Source: Methylobacterium sp. 10 (lineage in GTDB: Bacteria; Pseudomonadota; Alphaproteobacteria; Rhizobiales; Beijerinckiaceae). Taken from it: DNA of 64,000 nt. The translations under genes and the position numbers were made by a program. Location: NCBI RefSeq assembly GCF_000519085.1, contig NZ_KI912577.1, positions 436,501-500,500 of the forward strand. The letters are read 5' to 3'. This document shows, in pieces, positions 54,713-63,826 of this stretch (the first letter of the stretch is position 1; each line of letters opens with the position of its first letter). The notes beneath the pieces were generated by a model that saw nothing but the letters and a program-made list of their open reading frames with translations, was not told where the DNA came from and did no database searches.

Positions 54713-54849
54713 GGCGGCTTCTCCCAGGAAGGGGAGGATGAGCCCGGACCTCGTGTCGGGCTTCGCTGAGACCGACTTGCATCCATCGGCGCGGATCCCC
54801 ACCGATGGTCGTCCTCAGCGCGTTCTGCGGACGCCCGCCGCGCCTGAGG

Positions 54850-55608
54850 TCAGTCGAGGTCTTTCGAGAATGCGCGCGCGAGCCGCTCGACCGTTGCATC
54901 GTCGACGCCGTCGGCGACGAAGTCGGCACGCCAGGAGCGCATGCGGATGGCGAGGGTGGCGACGATGTCTCGGGCCTCGTCCGGCGAGAGGTCGAAATCC
55001 TCGACCCGTGTCAGGCAGTTGCCGGTGGTCGGGTAGCTCCCGGATCGACCGACGCCGATGGCCTGCTGGGGATCCATATCCGGTTGGGGGACCACGTCGA
55101 AGGCCTGGGACAACCGCCACCCGTCGCCGCATCGGAGGAAGGCGTGGTTCTTGAGGTGATCGTCCCGGTTGCCGCACAGGACGTTGAACACCATGCGGCG
55201 GAACAGTTCATGGCGGTCGGACACGTGACGCGCGCCGTGCCGGAGGAGGAACATGGCGAGGTCGGGGTAGGAACCGGAATCGGAGGTTTCATCCAATCCG
55301 AGAGCGGTCAATCCGCTCATGTAGTGGCATGTCGGGTGGTAGGGGGCCGCATCGCGGTCGAAGCGCTTCACCAGGACGACCTTGCGAGGCCCGACCGCGA
55401 GAACCCGGGTTTCGGCGGCGTCGATCCCGCAACGGGATGTCAGACGCATCGTCGCGTGCTCTGCGCCGCATTGGTCGTAGGTGTCGTCCCGCCTTTGGAA
55501 CTTGGCGATCCATAAGGCACCCTCGTACTCGATGACGGCCTTCGGTCGGGTGACGAGGTCCGTGGCGCCGTCCTCGCGGCGGACATGGACATAGACGTCA
55601 GAGGTCAT
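54850..55608 (-). CDS. Shortened HipA-family kinase toxin
   Basis: The 252-residue protein carries HipA kinase core motifs: RPKAVIEYEGALWIAKF (ATP-loop region), LVKRFDR, CGNRDDHLKNHAFL (catalytic Asp loop), and FDVVPQPD. Full HipA is about 420-440 residues. Here the N-terminal lobe is nearly absent: after about 18 residues (VYVHVRREDG) the sequence jumps to the ATP loop. It overlaps the antitoxin-like gene by 11 bp. It may be a HipT-like short kinase, or a toxin inactivated by an internal deletion. Confidence 0.75.
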   Translation of the reverse strand: MTSDVYVHVRREDGATDLVTRPKAVIEYEGALWIAKFQRRDDTYDQCGAEHATMRLTSRCGIDAAETRVLAVGPRKVVLVKRFDRDAAPYHPTCHYMSGLTALGLDETSDSGSYPDLAMFLLRHGARHVSDRHELFRRMVFNVLCGNRDDHLKNHAFLRCGDGWRLSQAFDVVPQPDMDPQQAIGVGRSGSYPTTGNCLTRVEDFDLSPDEARDIVATLAIRMRSWRADFVADGVDDATVERLARAFSKDLD

Positions 55609-55936
55609 CGAGGTTCACATCGCGCGGGCGACGCGCACGGCTGGGAAGGCGGCTGGTTTCGATGGAAGCGGCCAGGTGGTCGTTCTCGGGGCTGACCGCG
55701 CGCCGGACGGCCGGGAACAGGCCAAGGGTCCAGACGGCCCTGGCGAAGACGCCGAGCGACACCGAAGGATCGCCTTTTTCGAGCTTGCGCAATGTCGGGA
55801 GGGAGACCCCCACGCGGGACGCGAGGTCGGATGCAGGCTGACGTCGGCGCAGTCGCGCGGCCCTGATGGCCTGCCCGATCTCGCGAAGCCCCTCCGAAAC
55901 CTCGAAGGGAGCATGTGCCGAGCGTTCGTTCGTCAT
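55598..55936 (-). CDS. HipB-like XRE antitoxin
   Basis: This 112-residue protein has an XRE helix-turn-helix (about 25-80): IRAARLRRRQPASDLASRVGVSLPTLRKLEKGDPSVSLGVFARAVWTLG pattern, here covering two DNA-contact helices. Its stop overlaps the shortened HipA-like start by 11 bp (hipB before hipA), the standard order. It would repress the pair and neutralise the kinase. The Arg-rich C-terminus (RLPSRARRPRDVNLDDL) is unusual for HipB. Confidence 0.85.
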   Translation of the reverse strand: MTNERSAHAPFEVSEGLREIGQAIRAARLRRRQPASDLASRVGVSLPTLRKLEKGDPSVSLGVFARAVWTLGLFPAVRRAVSPENDHLAASIETSRLPSRARRPRDVNLDDL

Positions 55937-56044
55937 GCAATCATCCTTGCATCCCAGGCAGCTTAGATGAAAGTATGTTTTCTATTTCGGAGGATTCCTC
56001 CCATCGAATATAAGCTGCGGCGTCTCCGGAATCGGCATCCGCGT

Positions 56045-57427
56045 TTATCGCGACACCGTCCACGTAGTCGTGCCGTCCTTGTTGTCCTTCACGGTGACGC
56101 CCATGGCGACCAGGGCGTCGCGGGCGCGGTCGGAGGCGGGCCAGTCCTTGGCGGCGCGGGCGGTACGCCGGGCCTCGATCGCGGCCTCCACGGCCGCCAC
56201 GTCGACGCCTGCGGCGGCGATGGCGCTGTCCGCCCGCGCCGACTGCGTCCGCCCGAGGAGGCCGAGGAGACCCGCCCCGGCCTTCAGCGCCGCCGGATCG
56301 TCGAGGCGGTGCAACTCGGCGAGGGCGGCGGCGGTGTTGAGGTCGTCGAGGAGCGGCTCCACCACGGAGGCCGGCACCTGGGCGACGGCGGCCACGTCGC
56401 CGACGATGCCGTACCAGCGGTCGATCATCTTCGCCGCCTCCTCCAGCCCGCGAACGGTCCAGTCGATGGGCTGGCGGTAATGCGTCTTCAGCATGGCGAG
56501 GCGCACGACCTCGCCGGGCCAGTCCTTCAGCACCTCGCGCAGGGTGATGAAGTTGCCGAGCGATTTCGACATCTTCTGCCCCTCCACCTGGAGGAAGCCA
56601 TTATGGAGCCAGACATTGGCCATGACGTCGGTGGCAAAGCAGCAGCGCGACTGGGCAACTTCGTTCTCGTGATGGGGGAAGATCAGGTCGATGCCGCCGG
56701 CATGGATGTCGAAGGTCCGGCCCAGATGCTTCCACGACATGGCCGAGCACTCGATGTGCCAGCCGGGCCGCCCCGGCGCGGCGATGCCGGCCGGAGAGGG
56801 CCATGACGGTTCGCCGGGCTTGGAGGGCTTCCACAGGACGAAATCGAGGGGCGAGCGCTTGTAGGGCGCCACCTCGACGCGGGCGCCGGCCTCCATCTCG
56901 TCGAGGGGCCGCTTGGAGAGCGCGCCGTAATCCGCCATCGAGGGCACGTCGAACAGCACATGGCCGTCCGCCACGTAGGCGTGGCCCGATGCCACGAGCC
57001 CGTCGATGATCGTGCGCATCTCGGCGATGTGGTCGGTGGCGCGGGGCTCGACGAAGCGGGGGCGTTCGCCCGCCACGTTCACATCCTCGGCCATCAGCAC
57101 GCCGAGGTCGCGGATGTCGCCGTGGAAGGCGGCGAGCGTCCCGTCGGTGAGTTCGCGGATGGTGATGCCGCGTTCGGCCGCGCGGGCGTTGATCTTGTCG
57201 TCCACGTCCGTGACGTTGCGGGCATAGGTGACGTGCGCCTCGCCGTAGAGGTGGCGCAGCAGCCGGAACAACAGGTCGAACACGATGATCGGCCGGGCAT
57301 TGCCGATATGGGCGGCGTCATAGACCGTCGGCCCGCAGGCATACATCCGCACATGCGTCGAATCGATCGGCGCGAATGGCGCCTTCTCGCGGGTCAGCGT
57401 GTTGTAGAGCCGCAACATCGGCGCCAT
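56045..57427 (-). CDS. cysS: Cysteinyl-tRNA synthetase
   Basis: CysRS charges tRNA-Cys. The 460-residue class I enzyme has [17 protein letters not shown] (zinc Cys31, HIGH-like H40-I-G-N43), the zinc and substrate region [22 protein letters not shown], and the KMSKSLGNF loop. The ATG at 57427 ([15 protein letters not shown]) matches the family; the open frame to 57517 adds an unrelated stretch. It is transcribed alone. No T-box is expected in this group and none was seen upstream. Confidence 0.97.
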   Translation of the reverse strand: MAPMLRLYNTLTREKAPFAPIDSTHVRMYACGPTVYDAAHIGNARPIIVFDLLFRLLRHLYGEAHVTYARNVTDVDDKINARAAERGITIRELTDGTLAAFHGDIRDLGVLMAEDVNVAGERPRFVEPRATDHIAEMRTIIDGLVASGHAYVADGHVLFDVPSMADYGALSKRPLDEMEAGARVEVAPYKRSPLDFVLWKPSKPGEPSWPSPAGIAAPGRPGWHIECSAMSWKHLGRTFDIHAGGIDLIFPHHENEVAQSRCCFATDVMANVWLHNGFLQVEGQKMSKSLGNFITLREVLKDWPGEVVRLAMLKTHYRQPIDWTVRGLEEAAKMIDRWYGIVGDVAAVAQVPASVVEPLLDDLNTAAALAELHRLDDPAALKAGAGLLGLLGRTQSARADSAIAAAGVDVAAVEAAIEARRTARAAKDWPASDRARDALVAMGVTVKDNKDGTTTWTVSR

Positions 57428-57796
57428 GAAACCGTCTTTCGTAACCCTGGAACGAGACGGCTCCGCCACCGGCGGATGCCGCTTGTCCCCATGCCCTAAA
57501 TCCCGAGAACCGATCAACTTTTACGAGTCGCGGGGCATGCGCCCGGAAACCGCGATGATCAGATCGGCCGGACGCCATGCACCCTACGTGTTGCACGGAG
57601 GCGACGGACCCTGCCGACCAACTGCGCTACCCTAAAACGGTGATGAATTCGAGAACGACGCCGGAAGAGGTTCGGTCAAGGTCGCGACAATCCGGAAAGG
57701 ATTTGTTTACCGACGACGCCGAGATTTTCCCAAACGCGAATCCTCCCAACCGGTGAATCCCGCCTTTCGTGGATCCCGTCATCAAGGTCACTGCCC
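57428..57796. other. Intergenic region between divergent cysS and a secreted-protein gene
   Basis: These 369 bp must hold both promoters. A minus-strand piece at about 57593-57634 (GGTAGCGCAGTTGGTCGGC and a CCGTCGCC stretch) recalls the D-arm region of a tRNA, but no complete tRNA can be folded. AT-richer sequence at 57660-57760 suits a promoter for the plus-strand gene. No open frame is supported. Confidence 0.45.
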
Positions 57797-58138
57797 ATGC
57801 GACGCTCGGCTGCCGGTCTCGGCGCTCTCTGCGCCTTCGCGCTCATTTCCTCCGCCGCCCTGGCCATCGGTGACGGCGAGACCCCGGCCCGCGTCCCGGG
57901 CCATGCGGAGAAGACGTTCCTGATCCCCGCCGGCGAAGGCTACGGCGTCGGCGAATGTCTGGCGGCGGGCAGCGGCTCGTGCGGGCAGGTCGTGGCCGAT
58001 GCCTGGTGCGAGGCGCAAGGGTTCGCGGTGGCCGGCTCCTTCGGCCTCGCCGCTCCGGAAGACCATACCGGTGCGATCGACCAGCCGGAGACGCGGACGC
58101 CCGTAGAGCCGCCGATCCGCATCACCTGCAAGGACTGA
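57797..58138 (+). CDS. Secreted hypothetical protein
   Basis: The 113-residue product has a signal peptide (MRRSAAGLGALCAFALISSAALA) and a small mature domain with four cysteines (GEC, GSC, AWC, ITC), which suggests two disulfides. No family is recognised. The mature part contains PAGEGYGVGECL and IRITCKD. It is divergent from cysS and converges on the creA gene. Confidence 0.7.
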   Translation: MRRSAAGLGALCAFALISSAALAIGDGETPARVPGHAEKTFLIPAGEGYGVGECLAAGSGSCGQVVADAWCEAQGFAVAGSFGLAAPEDHTGAIDQPETRTPVEPPIRITCKD

Positions 58139-58206
58139 CCCGCGAGGAGCGACCTCTCCGTGTTCGAGGCGGCCCGGCCTCGTGCCGGCACCGCCTCCGG
58201 GCCGGA

Positions 58207-58746
58207 TCAGCCCTTGAAGAAATCGCCGCAGCGGGGCGGCGCCTCGGCTGTGCCCCACGGCATCAGCGGAACAGCCGTGGTGGAGTTCTTGGGCGAGCCC
58301 TGGATCACCTTGTCGGAATAGACCATGTAGATCAGCGTGTTGCGCTTCGCGTCGCAACCGCGGACGATCTGCATCGACTTGAAGATCAGCGACCGCCGTT
58401 CGCTGAATACGACTTCGCCCTGCTTGAGCTTGTCCTTCGGATTCTTGAACGACACCGGGCCGACCTGCCGGCAGGCAAGGGAGATGTCGGAGACGTCCTC
58501 GGCGAGGCCGAGCGTACCCTTGATTCCCCCCTTCTCGGGCTGCGTGTACCAGCAGGCGATGCCGGCGACCTCGGGGTCGTCGATGCCGTAGACCACGAGC
58601 TTGTCGTTGGGGGTGAGCGGGCGCCACACGGTGGACTTGTCGAAGATCCGGTCCGTATCGTCGGCGCGCGCCGCCGTCCCGCCCATGACCAGCGCCGCCA
58701 ACCCCGCCGCCACCGCCCGGCTTGTGAGACTCCGAAGACACATCAT
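58207..58746 (-). CDS. creA: CreA family secreted protein
   Basis: CreA proteins are small periplasmic proteins of unknown function found across proteobacteria. The 179-residue protein has a signal peptide (MMCLRSLTSRAVAAGLAALVMG) and the family features IACWYTQPEKGGIKGTLGLAED, DISLACRQVGPVSF and SDKVIQGSPKNSTTAVPLMPW. Conserved cysteines are present. The paired ATG at 58746 has GAGGGG upstream; the longer frame to 58779 adds 11 residues before a good leader. Confidence 0.9.
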   Translation of the reverse strand: MMCLRSLTSRAVAAGLAALVMGGTAARADDTDRIFDKSTVWRPLTPNDKLVVYGIDDPEVAGIACWYTQPEKGGIKGTLGLAEDVSDISLACRQVGPVSFKNPKDKLKQGEVVFSERRSLIFKSMQIVRGCDAKRNTLIYMVYSDKVIQGSPKNSTTAVPLMPWGTAEAPPRCGDFFKG

Positions 58747-58894
58747 CACATCATTCCCCTCAAGTTTGCCGATGGGCATGTGGGAACACTGTCCCGCTTA
58801 GGCGAGGGCGGTTAGACACCCTTTGCAAAGGCGTTCTTCCGTACCCTGCCCGAGGGCCGGAACCGCCCAGCTTCACACCCGTTTCTGACAGGTC

Positions 58895-59929
58895 ATGCCG
58901 CTGATCCCTCCACAGATCCGCAAGCTCGTCGCAACGCTCGGCGCCGCCATGGCCGCCATCGCGTTCGGGACAGCCGTTCAGGCGCAGGCACCCAACGCCC
59001 AGTGCCAGCGATACCGCTTCGAACTCGCCAATCTGAGCGACGGCGCCAATACCGCCCGCGCCCTTCAGAACGAGATCGGCCGGCTGGAGGCCTATTACCG
59101 GACCCTGAGTTGCGAGGGCGGCAAGTTCCTGTTCTTCGATTCGCGCCCCCCGCAATGCGGCGCGGTGGAGCAGCGCATCCGGGCGCTCCAGGCCGGCTAC
59201 GGCGCCGAGAACGGCGAAGTCACTGCCGCCCGGCGGCGCCAGCTCACGGCCGCCATCGCCTCCTCCTGCGCCGATAGCGGCCCGAAGATCGTCGAGGGCG
59301 TGACCGGCGAGCAGCGCGGACGGGGCGGGCCGCAGGTGGTCTGCGTCCGGACCTGCGACGGCGCCTATTTCCCGATGAACAACCTGCCCGATGGCCGCGA
59401 AGGCGCCAACGAACTGTGCCAGGCCCTGTGCCCCGGCACGGAGGCGGTGGCCTATTCGATGCCCCATGGCGATGACGCGCTGAAACAGGCCGCGTCGGTC
59501 AAGGGCAGCCGGGCCTATGTCTCGCTCGCCAACGCCTTCAAGTTCCAGAAGAGCTTCACGCCGGACTGCTCGTGCAAGAAGGCGAACCAGACCTGGGCCC
59601 AATCCCTGGTGAAGGCCGAGAGCATGCTCGTCCGGCACAAGGGCGACATCTTCGTGACGCCGATGCAGGCGGAAGCCATGTCGCGGCCGAAGGTGCGCGT
59701 CACCCTCGCGGGCCGCGCGGACAAGACCGCCGCCATCCTCGCCGCCGATGCTGCGAACCGGAACGGGGCGGTCGTCTCCGAGGCCGGCACGGTTCGCGAG
59801 GGAGCGGGTGCCGAAGCCAATCCGGGCGCGACGGCGGTGGCGGTCGTCGCAGGCGGCGAAGCGCGGCCGAGTGTCCGCATCATCGCGCCGAACATGATCG
59901 CGACGCCGGCTCGATCGGCCGCGCCCTGA
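58895..59929 (+). CDS. DUF2865 secreted protein
   Basis: The 344-residue protein has a signal peptide (LVATLGAAMAAIAFGTAVQAQ) and the DUF2865 pattern. Cysteine motifs are CQRYRFELANL, VVCVRTCDGAYFPMNNL, ELCQALCPGTEAV and DCSCKKANQTW, with an arm of helices at about 40-110. The family is common in Hyphomicrobiales and its function is unknown. A C-terminal Ala/Arg-rich tail is probably disordered. It is followed by the repeat-rich OmpA gene on the same strand (231 bp). Confidence 0.88.
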   Translation: MPLIPPQIRKLVATLGAAMAAIAFGTAVQAQAPNAQCQRYRFELANLSDGANTARALQNEIGRLEAYYRTLSCEGGKFLFFDSRPPQCGAVEQRIRALQAGYGAENGEVTAARRRQLTAAIASSCADSGPKIVEGVTGEQRGRGGPQVVCVRTCDGAYFPMNNLPDGREGANELCQALCPGTEAVAYSMPHGDDALKQAASVKGSRAYVSLANAFKFQKSFTPDCSCKKANQTWAQSLVKAESMLVRHKGDIFVTPMQAEAMSRPKVRVTLAGRADKTAAILAADAANRNGAVVSEAGTVREGAGAEANPGATAVAVVAGGEARPSVRIIAPNMIATPARSAAP

Positions 59930-60159
59930 CGGTCTTTGCCGGGGCGAGGTGCGGCCGATGCCGCATCCTCTGCGAGATCGCCGATCCGTCCCGGCATTCC
60001 TCGGGCAACGTATTGACCGAAAACGGTCTTTCCAATTCGCGCCGCCGATGACCCCCGGCGGGACGGCGGAATACGGGTGAATGATCCGTCAGTGAATCCG
60101 GAACCATCCGGGCTCCATTCGGTTCCGATGGCCACATCCACGTTTGTGAGTGACCATCC

Positions 60160-62277
60160 ATGCGGACCACCCGCCTGCTTTTTCTGACCAGCACCATGCT
60201 ACCGGCCCTGATCCTATCGGGCCCCCTCTCGGCCAGCCCCGACAGGGGCGGGTCGGGCGTGATGCTGCTCGCGCAGGCGGGTCCGGGAGCCGAGCGCGGC
60301 GACCCGCGTGGAGGCGGCGATGCCCCCCGTGGCGGCGCGGCGAGGCCGGAGAGAGCCGAGCGTCCGGAGCGTGCAGAGCGCCCGGAAAGGGCCGAACGCC
60401 CCGAGCGCGCCGAACGACCGGAGAGGGCCGAACGCCCCGAGCCGCGCCAGGAGAAGGTCCCCGCCCGGGAAGAGCGTGCCCCGGCCGAGCGGCCCGCCCG
60501 CGCCGAACGTCCTGACCGCCCCGAACGTCCTGACCGCCCGGAGCGTCCTGATCGCCCCGACCGTCCCGAGAAGCCCGACCGCGCCCCGGCCGAACGGCCG
60601 GCCCCGCCGGCTGCGCGCGAGCGCAATCCCGATCCGGCCCCAGCCAAGCCGGCGCCGAAGGAGGCTCCGGCCCCGCGCGAGCGTGCCCCGGCCGCTCCCG
60701 AGCGCGACGCGACGCCCGATCGTCCTGCCCGCCCCGAGCGTGGCGACAGGCCCGACCGGAACGAGAAGCCGGATAGACCCGAGAAGCCCGACCGGGGGGA
60801 CAAGCCGGACAGAAGCGCCAAGCCCGAGCGTGGCGAAAGGCCCGATCCGAGCAGCAAGCCCGAGCGCGGGGACAAGCCCGAGCGTGAGGGCAGGCCGGAC
60901 CGGAACGAAAAGCCCGACCGGAACGATAAGACCGATCCCACCCGTCGCGGCGCACCGGACGCAACGCCGGACGCCAAGACGCCGGACGCCAAGACGCCCG
61001 AGACCAAAGCCCCCGACGCGAAGCCGGCTCCCAATGCCCGGCCGGGCGTTCCGGGAAAGCCCTTCGTCCCGCCCGGTCAGGCGCAGGAAAAGAACGATCG
61101 CGACGACAGGCGCGGGCCGGACGACAAGCGTGGAGCGGACGACCGACGCGGGCCGGACGACCGACGCGGGACGCCGGACGACAACAGAGCCGGCACGCCC
61201 AACCGCCCGGCAGCGGGTGATCCCGAGCGGCGCGGCGAGATCGAGCGGCGCGATCGCGAACGCCGCGAGGCTTTCGAACGGAAGGATGAGCGTGATCGCC
61301 GCGACGTGTTCAACCGACCGGGCCGGCCCGGTTATGTCGAGGGCGGTTTCCGTGGCAACGACGTGCGCAGCTACGACGAAGTCCGTCGCGACCGGCGTGA
61401 GTTCAACGAGGGCGGACGGACCTATATCCGCGAGCCCGGCCGCATCATCGTGCGGGATCGCGACAATTACTTTATTCGTCACGATGAGAACGAGCGCTTC
61501 CGGTATCTCGACCGCGGTGCCTATCGCAGCGAGCGCCGTGGCGGCGACACGATCACCTATCTCGATCGTCCGGGCGGTATCCAGATCGTCACCGTGGTGG
61601 ACGATGACGGCCGCCTCGTGCGCCGTTCGCGCCGCTTCCGCGACGGCCGCGAGGTCGTGATCATCGATAACGGCTTCGGCGGTCCGCAGCGTCCCATCTA
61701 CGAGGACGTGGTCGACCTGCCGCCGCCGGACATCCGCATCCCCCGCGACCGCTACGTAGTGAACTACGAAGGGGCCGACGAGCGGCAGGTCTACGAGGCC
61801 CTGTCCGCCCCGCCGGTGGCGGCGGTGGACCGGCGCTATACCCTCGATCAGGTGCGCTACAGCCCGCAGCTGCGGGCACGGATGCGCAGCGTCGACATCG
61901 ACACGATCACCTTCGATACCGGATCGTTCGACGTGACGCCTGATCAGGCCTCGCGACTCGGCAACATCGCGGCGGCGATCAACCAGGCGGTGAAGGCCAA
62001 CCCGCAGGAAGTGTTCCTGATCGAGGGCTACACCGATGCGGTGGGCAGCGAGGTCGACAACCTCTCGCTCTCGGATCGTCGCGCCCAGTCGGTGGCCACG
62101 GTGCTCAGCCAGAACTTCCAGGTGCCGCCGGAGAACCTCACCACCCAGGGCTACGGTGAGCAATCCCTCAAGGTGAACACCCAGGAAGCCTCGCGGGAGA
62201 ACCGCCGGGTCACGGTACGCCGCATCACCCCGCTGATCCAACAGCAGGGCGAGGCCGCCGAGGCGCCGCCCAAGTAA
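60160..62277 (+). CDS. OmpA-domain protein with long charged repeat region
   Basis: This 705-residue protein has a leader (MRTTRLLFLTSTMLPALILSG). A long Pro/Glu/Arg/Asp repeat region (residues about 55-390) follows, including about five RPERAE units at 60343-60432, then RPDR-type repeats. A central folded part (about 395-560) comes next. The C-terminal OmpA domain (about 580-690: TFDTGSFDVTPDQ, EGYTDAVGSEVDNLSLSDRRAQSV, GYGEQSLKVNTQEASRENRRV) binds peptidoglycan. The very long charged linker is unusual. It may span periplasm or cell surface. Confidence 0.88.
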   Translation: MRTTRLLFLTSTMLPALILSGPLSASPDRGGSGVMLLAQAGPGAERGDPRGGGDAPRGGAARPERAERPERAERPERAERPERAERPERAERPEPRQEKVPAREERAPAERPARAERPDRPERPDRPERPDRPDRPEKPDRAPAERPAPPAARERNPDPAPAKPAPKEAPAPRERAPAAPERDATPDRPARPERGDRPDRNEKPDRPEKPDRGDKPDRSAKPERGERPDPSSKPERGDKPEREGRPDRNEKPDRNDKTDPTRRGAPDATPDAKTPDAKTPETKAPDAKPAPNARPGVPGKPFVPPGQAQEKNDRDDRRGPDDKRGADDRRGPDDRRGTPDDNRAGTPNRPAAGDPERRGEIERRDRERREAFERKDERDRRDVFNRPGRPGYVEGGFRGNDVRSYDEVRRDRREFNEGGRTYIREPGRIIVRDRDNYFIRHDENERFRYLDRGAYRSERRGGDTITYLDRPGGIQIVTVVDDDGRLVRRSRRFRDGREVVIIDNGFGGPQRPIYEDVVDLPPPDIRIPRDRYVVNYEGADERQVYEALSAPPVAAVDRRYTLDQVRYSPQLRARMRSVDIDTITFDTGSFDVTPDQASRLGNIAAAINQAVKANPQEVFLIEGYTDAVGSEVDNLSLSDRRAQSVATVLSQNFQVPPENLTTQGYGEQSLKVNTQEASRENRRVTVRRITPLIQQQGEAAEAPPK
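60343..60444. repeat. Tandem 18-bp units coding RPERAE
   Basis: Five 18-bp units code RPERAE, followed by a partial one. Codons vary (CGT, CGC, CGA, AGG for Arg), so the array is old or under selection for protein sequence rather than a recent slippage. Confidence 0.8.
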
Positions 62278-62441
62278 GTCGTCCAAGTAAGCCGCCTTGG
62301 CCGCATTGTCGTGACGTCACGGGCCGCATGTCTCGAAAGAGGGGTGCGGCCCGCGCCGTTCCGTGCTTCCCCAGCACTCCCGCGGAGACGACTTGCTGAC
62401 CCGCCGCCCGGTGAGCGCGCGACATCAGGAGACTGGCGACC

Positions 62442-63671
62442 ATGGCCGAGGAGAGCGACCGGCTGATCACGGCGGGGACGCCGATCTTTCGTCGGACCAC
62501 GCTCGCTTTGTTCGCAGCGGGCTTCTCTACTTTCGCCGTGCTCTACGGCGTCCAGCCGCTGATGCCGGTCTTCGCCGATGAGTTCCACGTCTCGCCGGCC
62601 GAAAGCAGCCTGTCGCTATCGCTCCCCTGCGCGATGCTGGCCCTGGCGCTCCTCGTGGTCAGCCCGCTCTCCGAGGTGTGGGGGCGCAAGCCGATTATGG
62701 TCGCCTCGCTCTTCGCCTCGGCGATCCTCACCCTCATTGCCGTGATCGTGCCGAGCTGGCATGGCTTCCTGGCGTTGCGCGCGCTCACGGGGTTGGCCGC
62801 GAGCGGCCTGCCGGCGGTCGCCATGGCCTATCTCAGCGAAGAGATGGATTCCCGCGCCATCGGCTTGTCCATGGGGCTCCTCATCGGGGGCAACGCCATG
62901 GGCGGCATGGTGGGGCGCCTGATCGCCGGCATCATCACCGACCATGCCTCGTGGCGCGTTGGTCTCGGGACCATCGGGGTTCTGGCACTTTTCGCCGCCA
63001 TCCTGTTCTGGCGCGGCCTGCCGCCATCGAGGCGCTTCCTCGCCAATCGGATGCGCTGGCGTCAGGTGCCGGGCACGTTCGGCCAGCATTTCCGCGATCC
63101 CGGCCTGCCCTGGCTGTTCGCGGAAGCGTTCCTGCTCATGGGCGGCTTCGTCAGCGTCTACAATTATGTCGGCTTCCGCCTGCTCGATCCGCCCTACAAC
63201 CTCAGCCAGTCGGCCATCGGGGCGATCTTCGTGGTCTATCTCGCCGGTACGTTCAGCTCGGCGGTGACCGGCGAGATCGCGAGCCGGCTCGGGCGGCGCA
63301 GGGTGCTGTGGCTCGCGATCCTGCTCGGCCTCGTCGGCATCCTCATGACCCTGTCCGAGCGCCTTCCCCTCATCATCGCGGGCATCGTCGTCGTGACGGT
63401 AAGCTTCTTCGGCGCCCATTCGGTGGCGAGTTCCTGGATCGGGCGGCGGGCCCTGCGCGACCGGGCGCAGGCCTCCTCGGTCTATCTGTGCCTGTACTAC
63501 CTCGGCTCGTCGGTGCTCGGCACGGCGGGGGGCTGGTTCTTCGAACATGCGGGATGGTCGGGGGTCGTCGCCTTCTTCGGCGGCCTCTACGCCCTTGCCC
63601 TCGCCATCGCGCTCCGTCTTTCGCGCCTGCCCCCCCTGGTTGCGGGCACATCGCCCGGCCTCGACCGTTGA
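62442..63671 (+). CDS. MFS exporter, YnfM-like
   Basis: The 409-residue membrane protein has twelve helices with MFS motifs LVVSPLSEVWGRKPIMVAS between helices 2 and 3, and ALTGLAASGLPAVAMAYLSEEM in helix 4. A second-half counterpart is EIASRLGRRRVLWLA. The features resemble drug or arabinose efflux carriers of the YnfM group. The substrate is unknown. ATG 62442 begins a short cytoplasmic arm (MAEESDRLITAGTP). It lies 164 bp after the OmpA gene and may share its transcript. Confidence 0.85.
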   Translation: MAEESDRLITAGTPIFRRTTLALFAAGFSTFAVLYGVQPLMPVFADEFHVSPAESSLSLSLPCAMLALALLVVSPLSEVWGRKPIMVASLFASAILTLIAVIVPSWHGFLALRALTGLAASGLPAVAMAYLSEEMDSRAIGLSMGLLIGGNAMGGMVGRLIAGIITDHASWRVGLGTIGVLALFAAILFWRGLPPSRRFLANRMRWRQVPGTFGQHFRDPGLPWLFAEAFLLMGGFVSVYNYVGFRLLDPPYNLSQSAIGAIFVVYLAGTFSSAVTGEIASRLGRRRVLWLAILLGLVGILMTLSERLPLIIAGIVVVTVSFFGAHSVASSWIGRRALRDRAQASSVYLCLYYLGSSVLGTAGGWFFEHAGWSGVVAFFGGLYALALAIALRLSRLPPLVAGTSPGLDR

Positions 63672-63718
63672 CCGGCCCGCCGCGACGGCCCATCTAGGCG
63701 CTCGTCGTCGCTCACCGG

Positions 63719-63776
63719 AGCGACAGGCGAGCGATCGCCGCCAACTGAGCAACAGGCGAGCCATCGCCGCCAACTG
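63719..63776. repeat. Two 29-bp tandem repeats before the last gene
   Basis: AGCGACAGGCGAGCGATCGC and the next 9 bases form a 29-bp unit that recurs once directly after it with two mismatches. The pair lies 50-108 bp upstream of the final gene start and may lie in its leader. Confidence 0.85.
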
Positions 63777-63826
63777 AGGAAGTCCGGCACGCTTGGTCCA
63801 AGCGGCTCCGGCTTACGGAACCGAAC

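Noticed and set aside
52619..54802. A 727-codon minus-strand open frame opposite the pseudo-caspase
   Set aside because: The Leu-rich stretches are the complement of the CAG/CAA Gln tract; no ribosome site or family.
55976..56806. Plus-strand open frame opposite the end of cysS
   Set aside because: Antisense shadow of cysS, which is certain from its HIGH-like and KMSKS motifs.
57593..57634. tRNA-like fragment on the minus strand (GGTAGCGCAGTTGGTCGGC...)
   Set aside because: Only a D-arm-like piece is seen; no matching acceptor stem, anticodon arm or T-arm could be placed, so it is not a tRNA gene and probably chance.
60339..60960. Repeat array considered as CRISPR
   Set aside because: The units are adjoining, in-frame with a coding sequence and have no spacers; they code RPERAE/RPDR repeats.
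60214..62286. A 690-codon minus-strand open frame opposite the OmpA-domain gene
   Set aside because: It mirrors the repeat-rich gene and gives Leu/Gly/Ala repeats; the plus frame has leader and OmpA domain.
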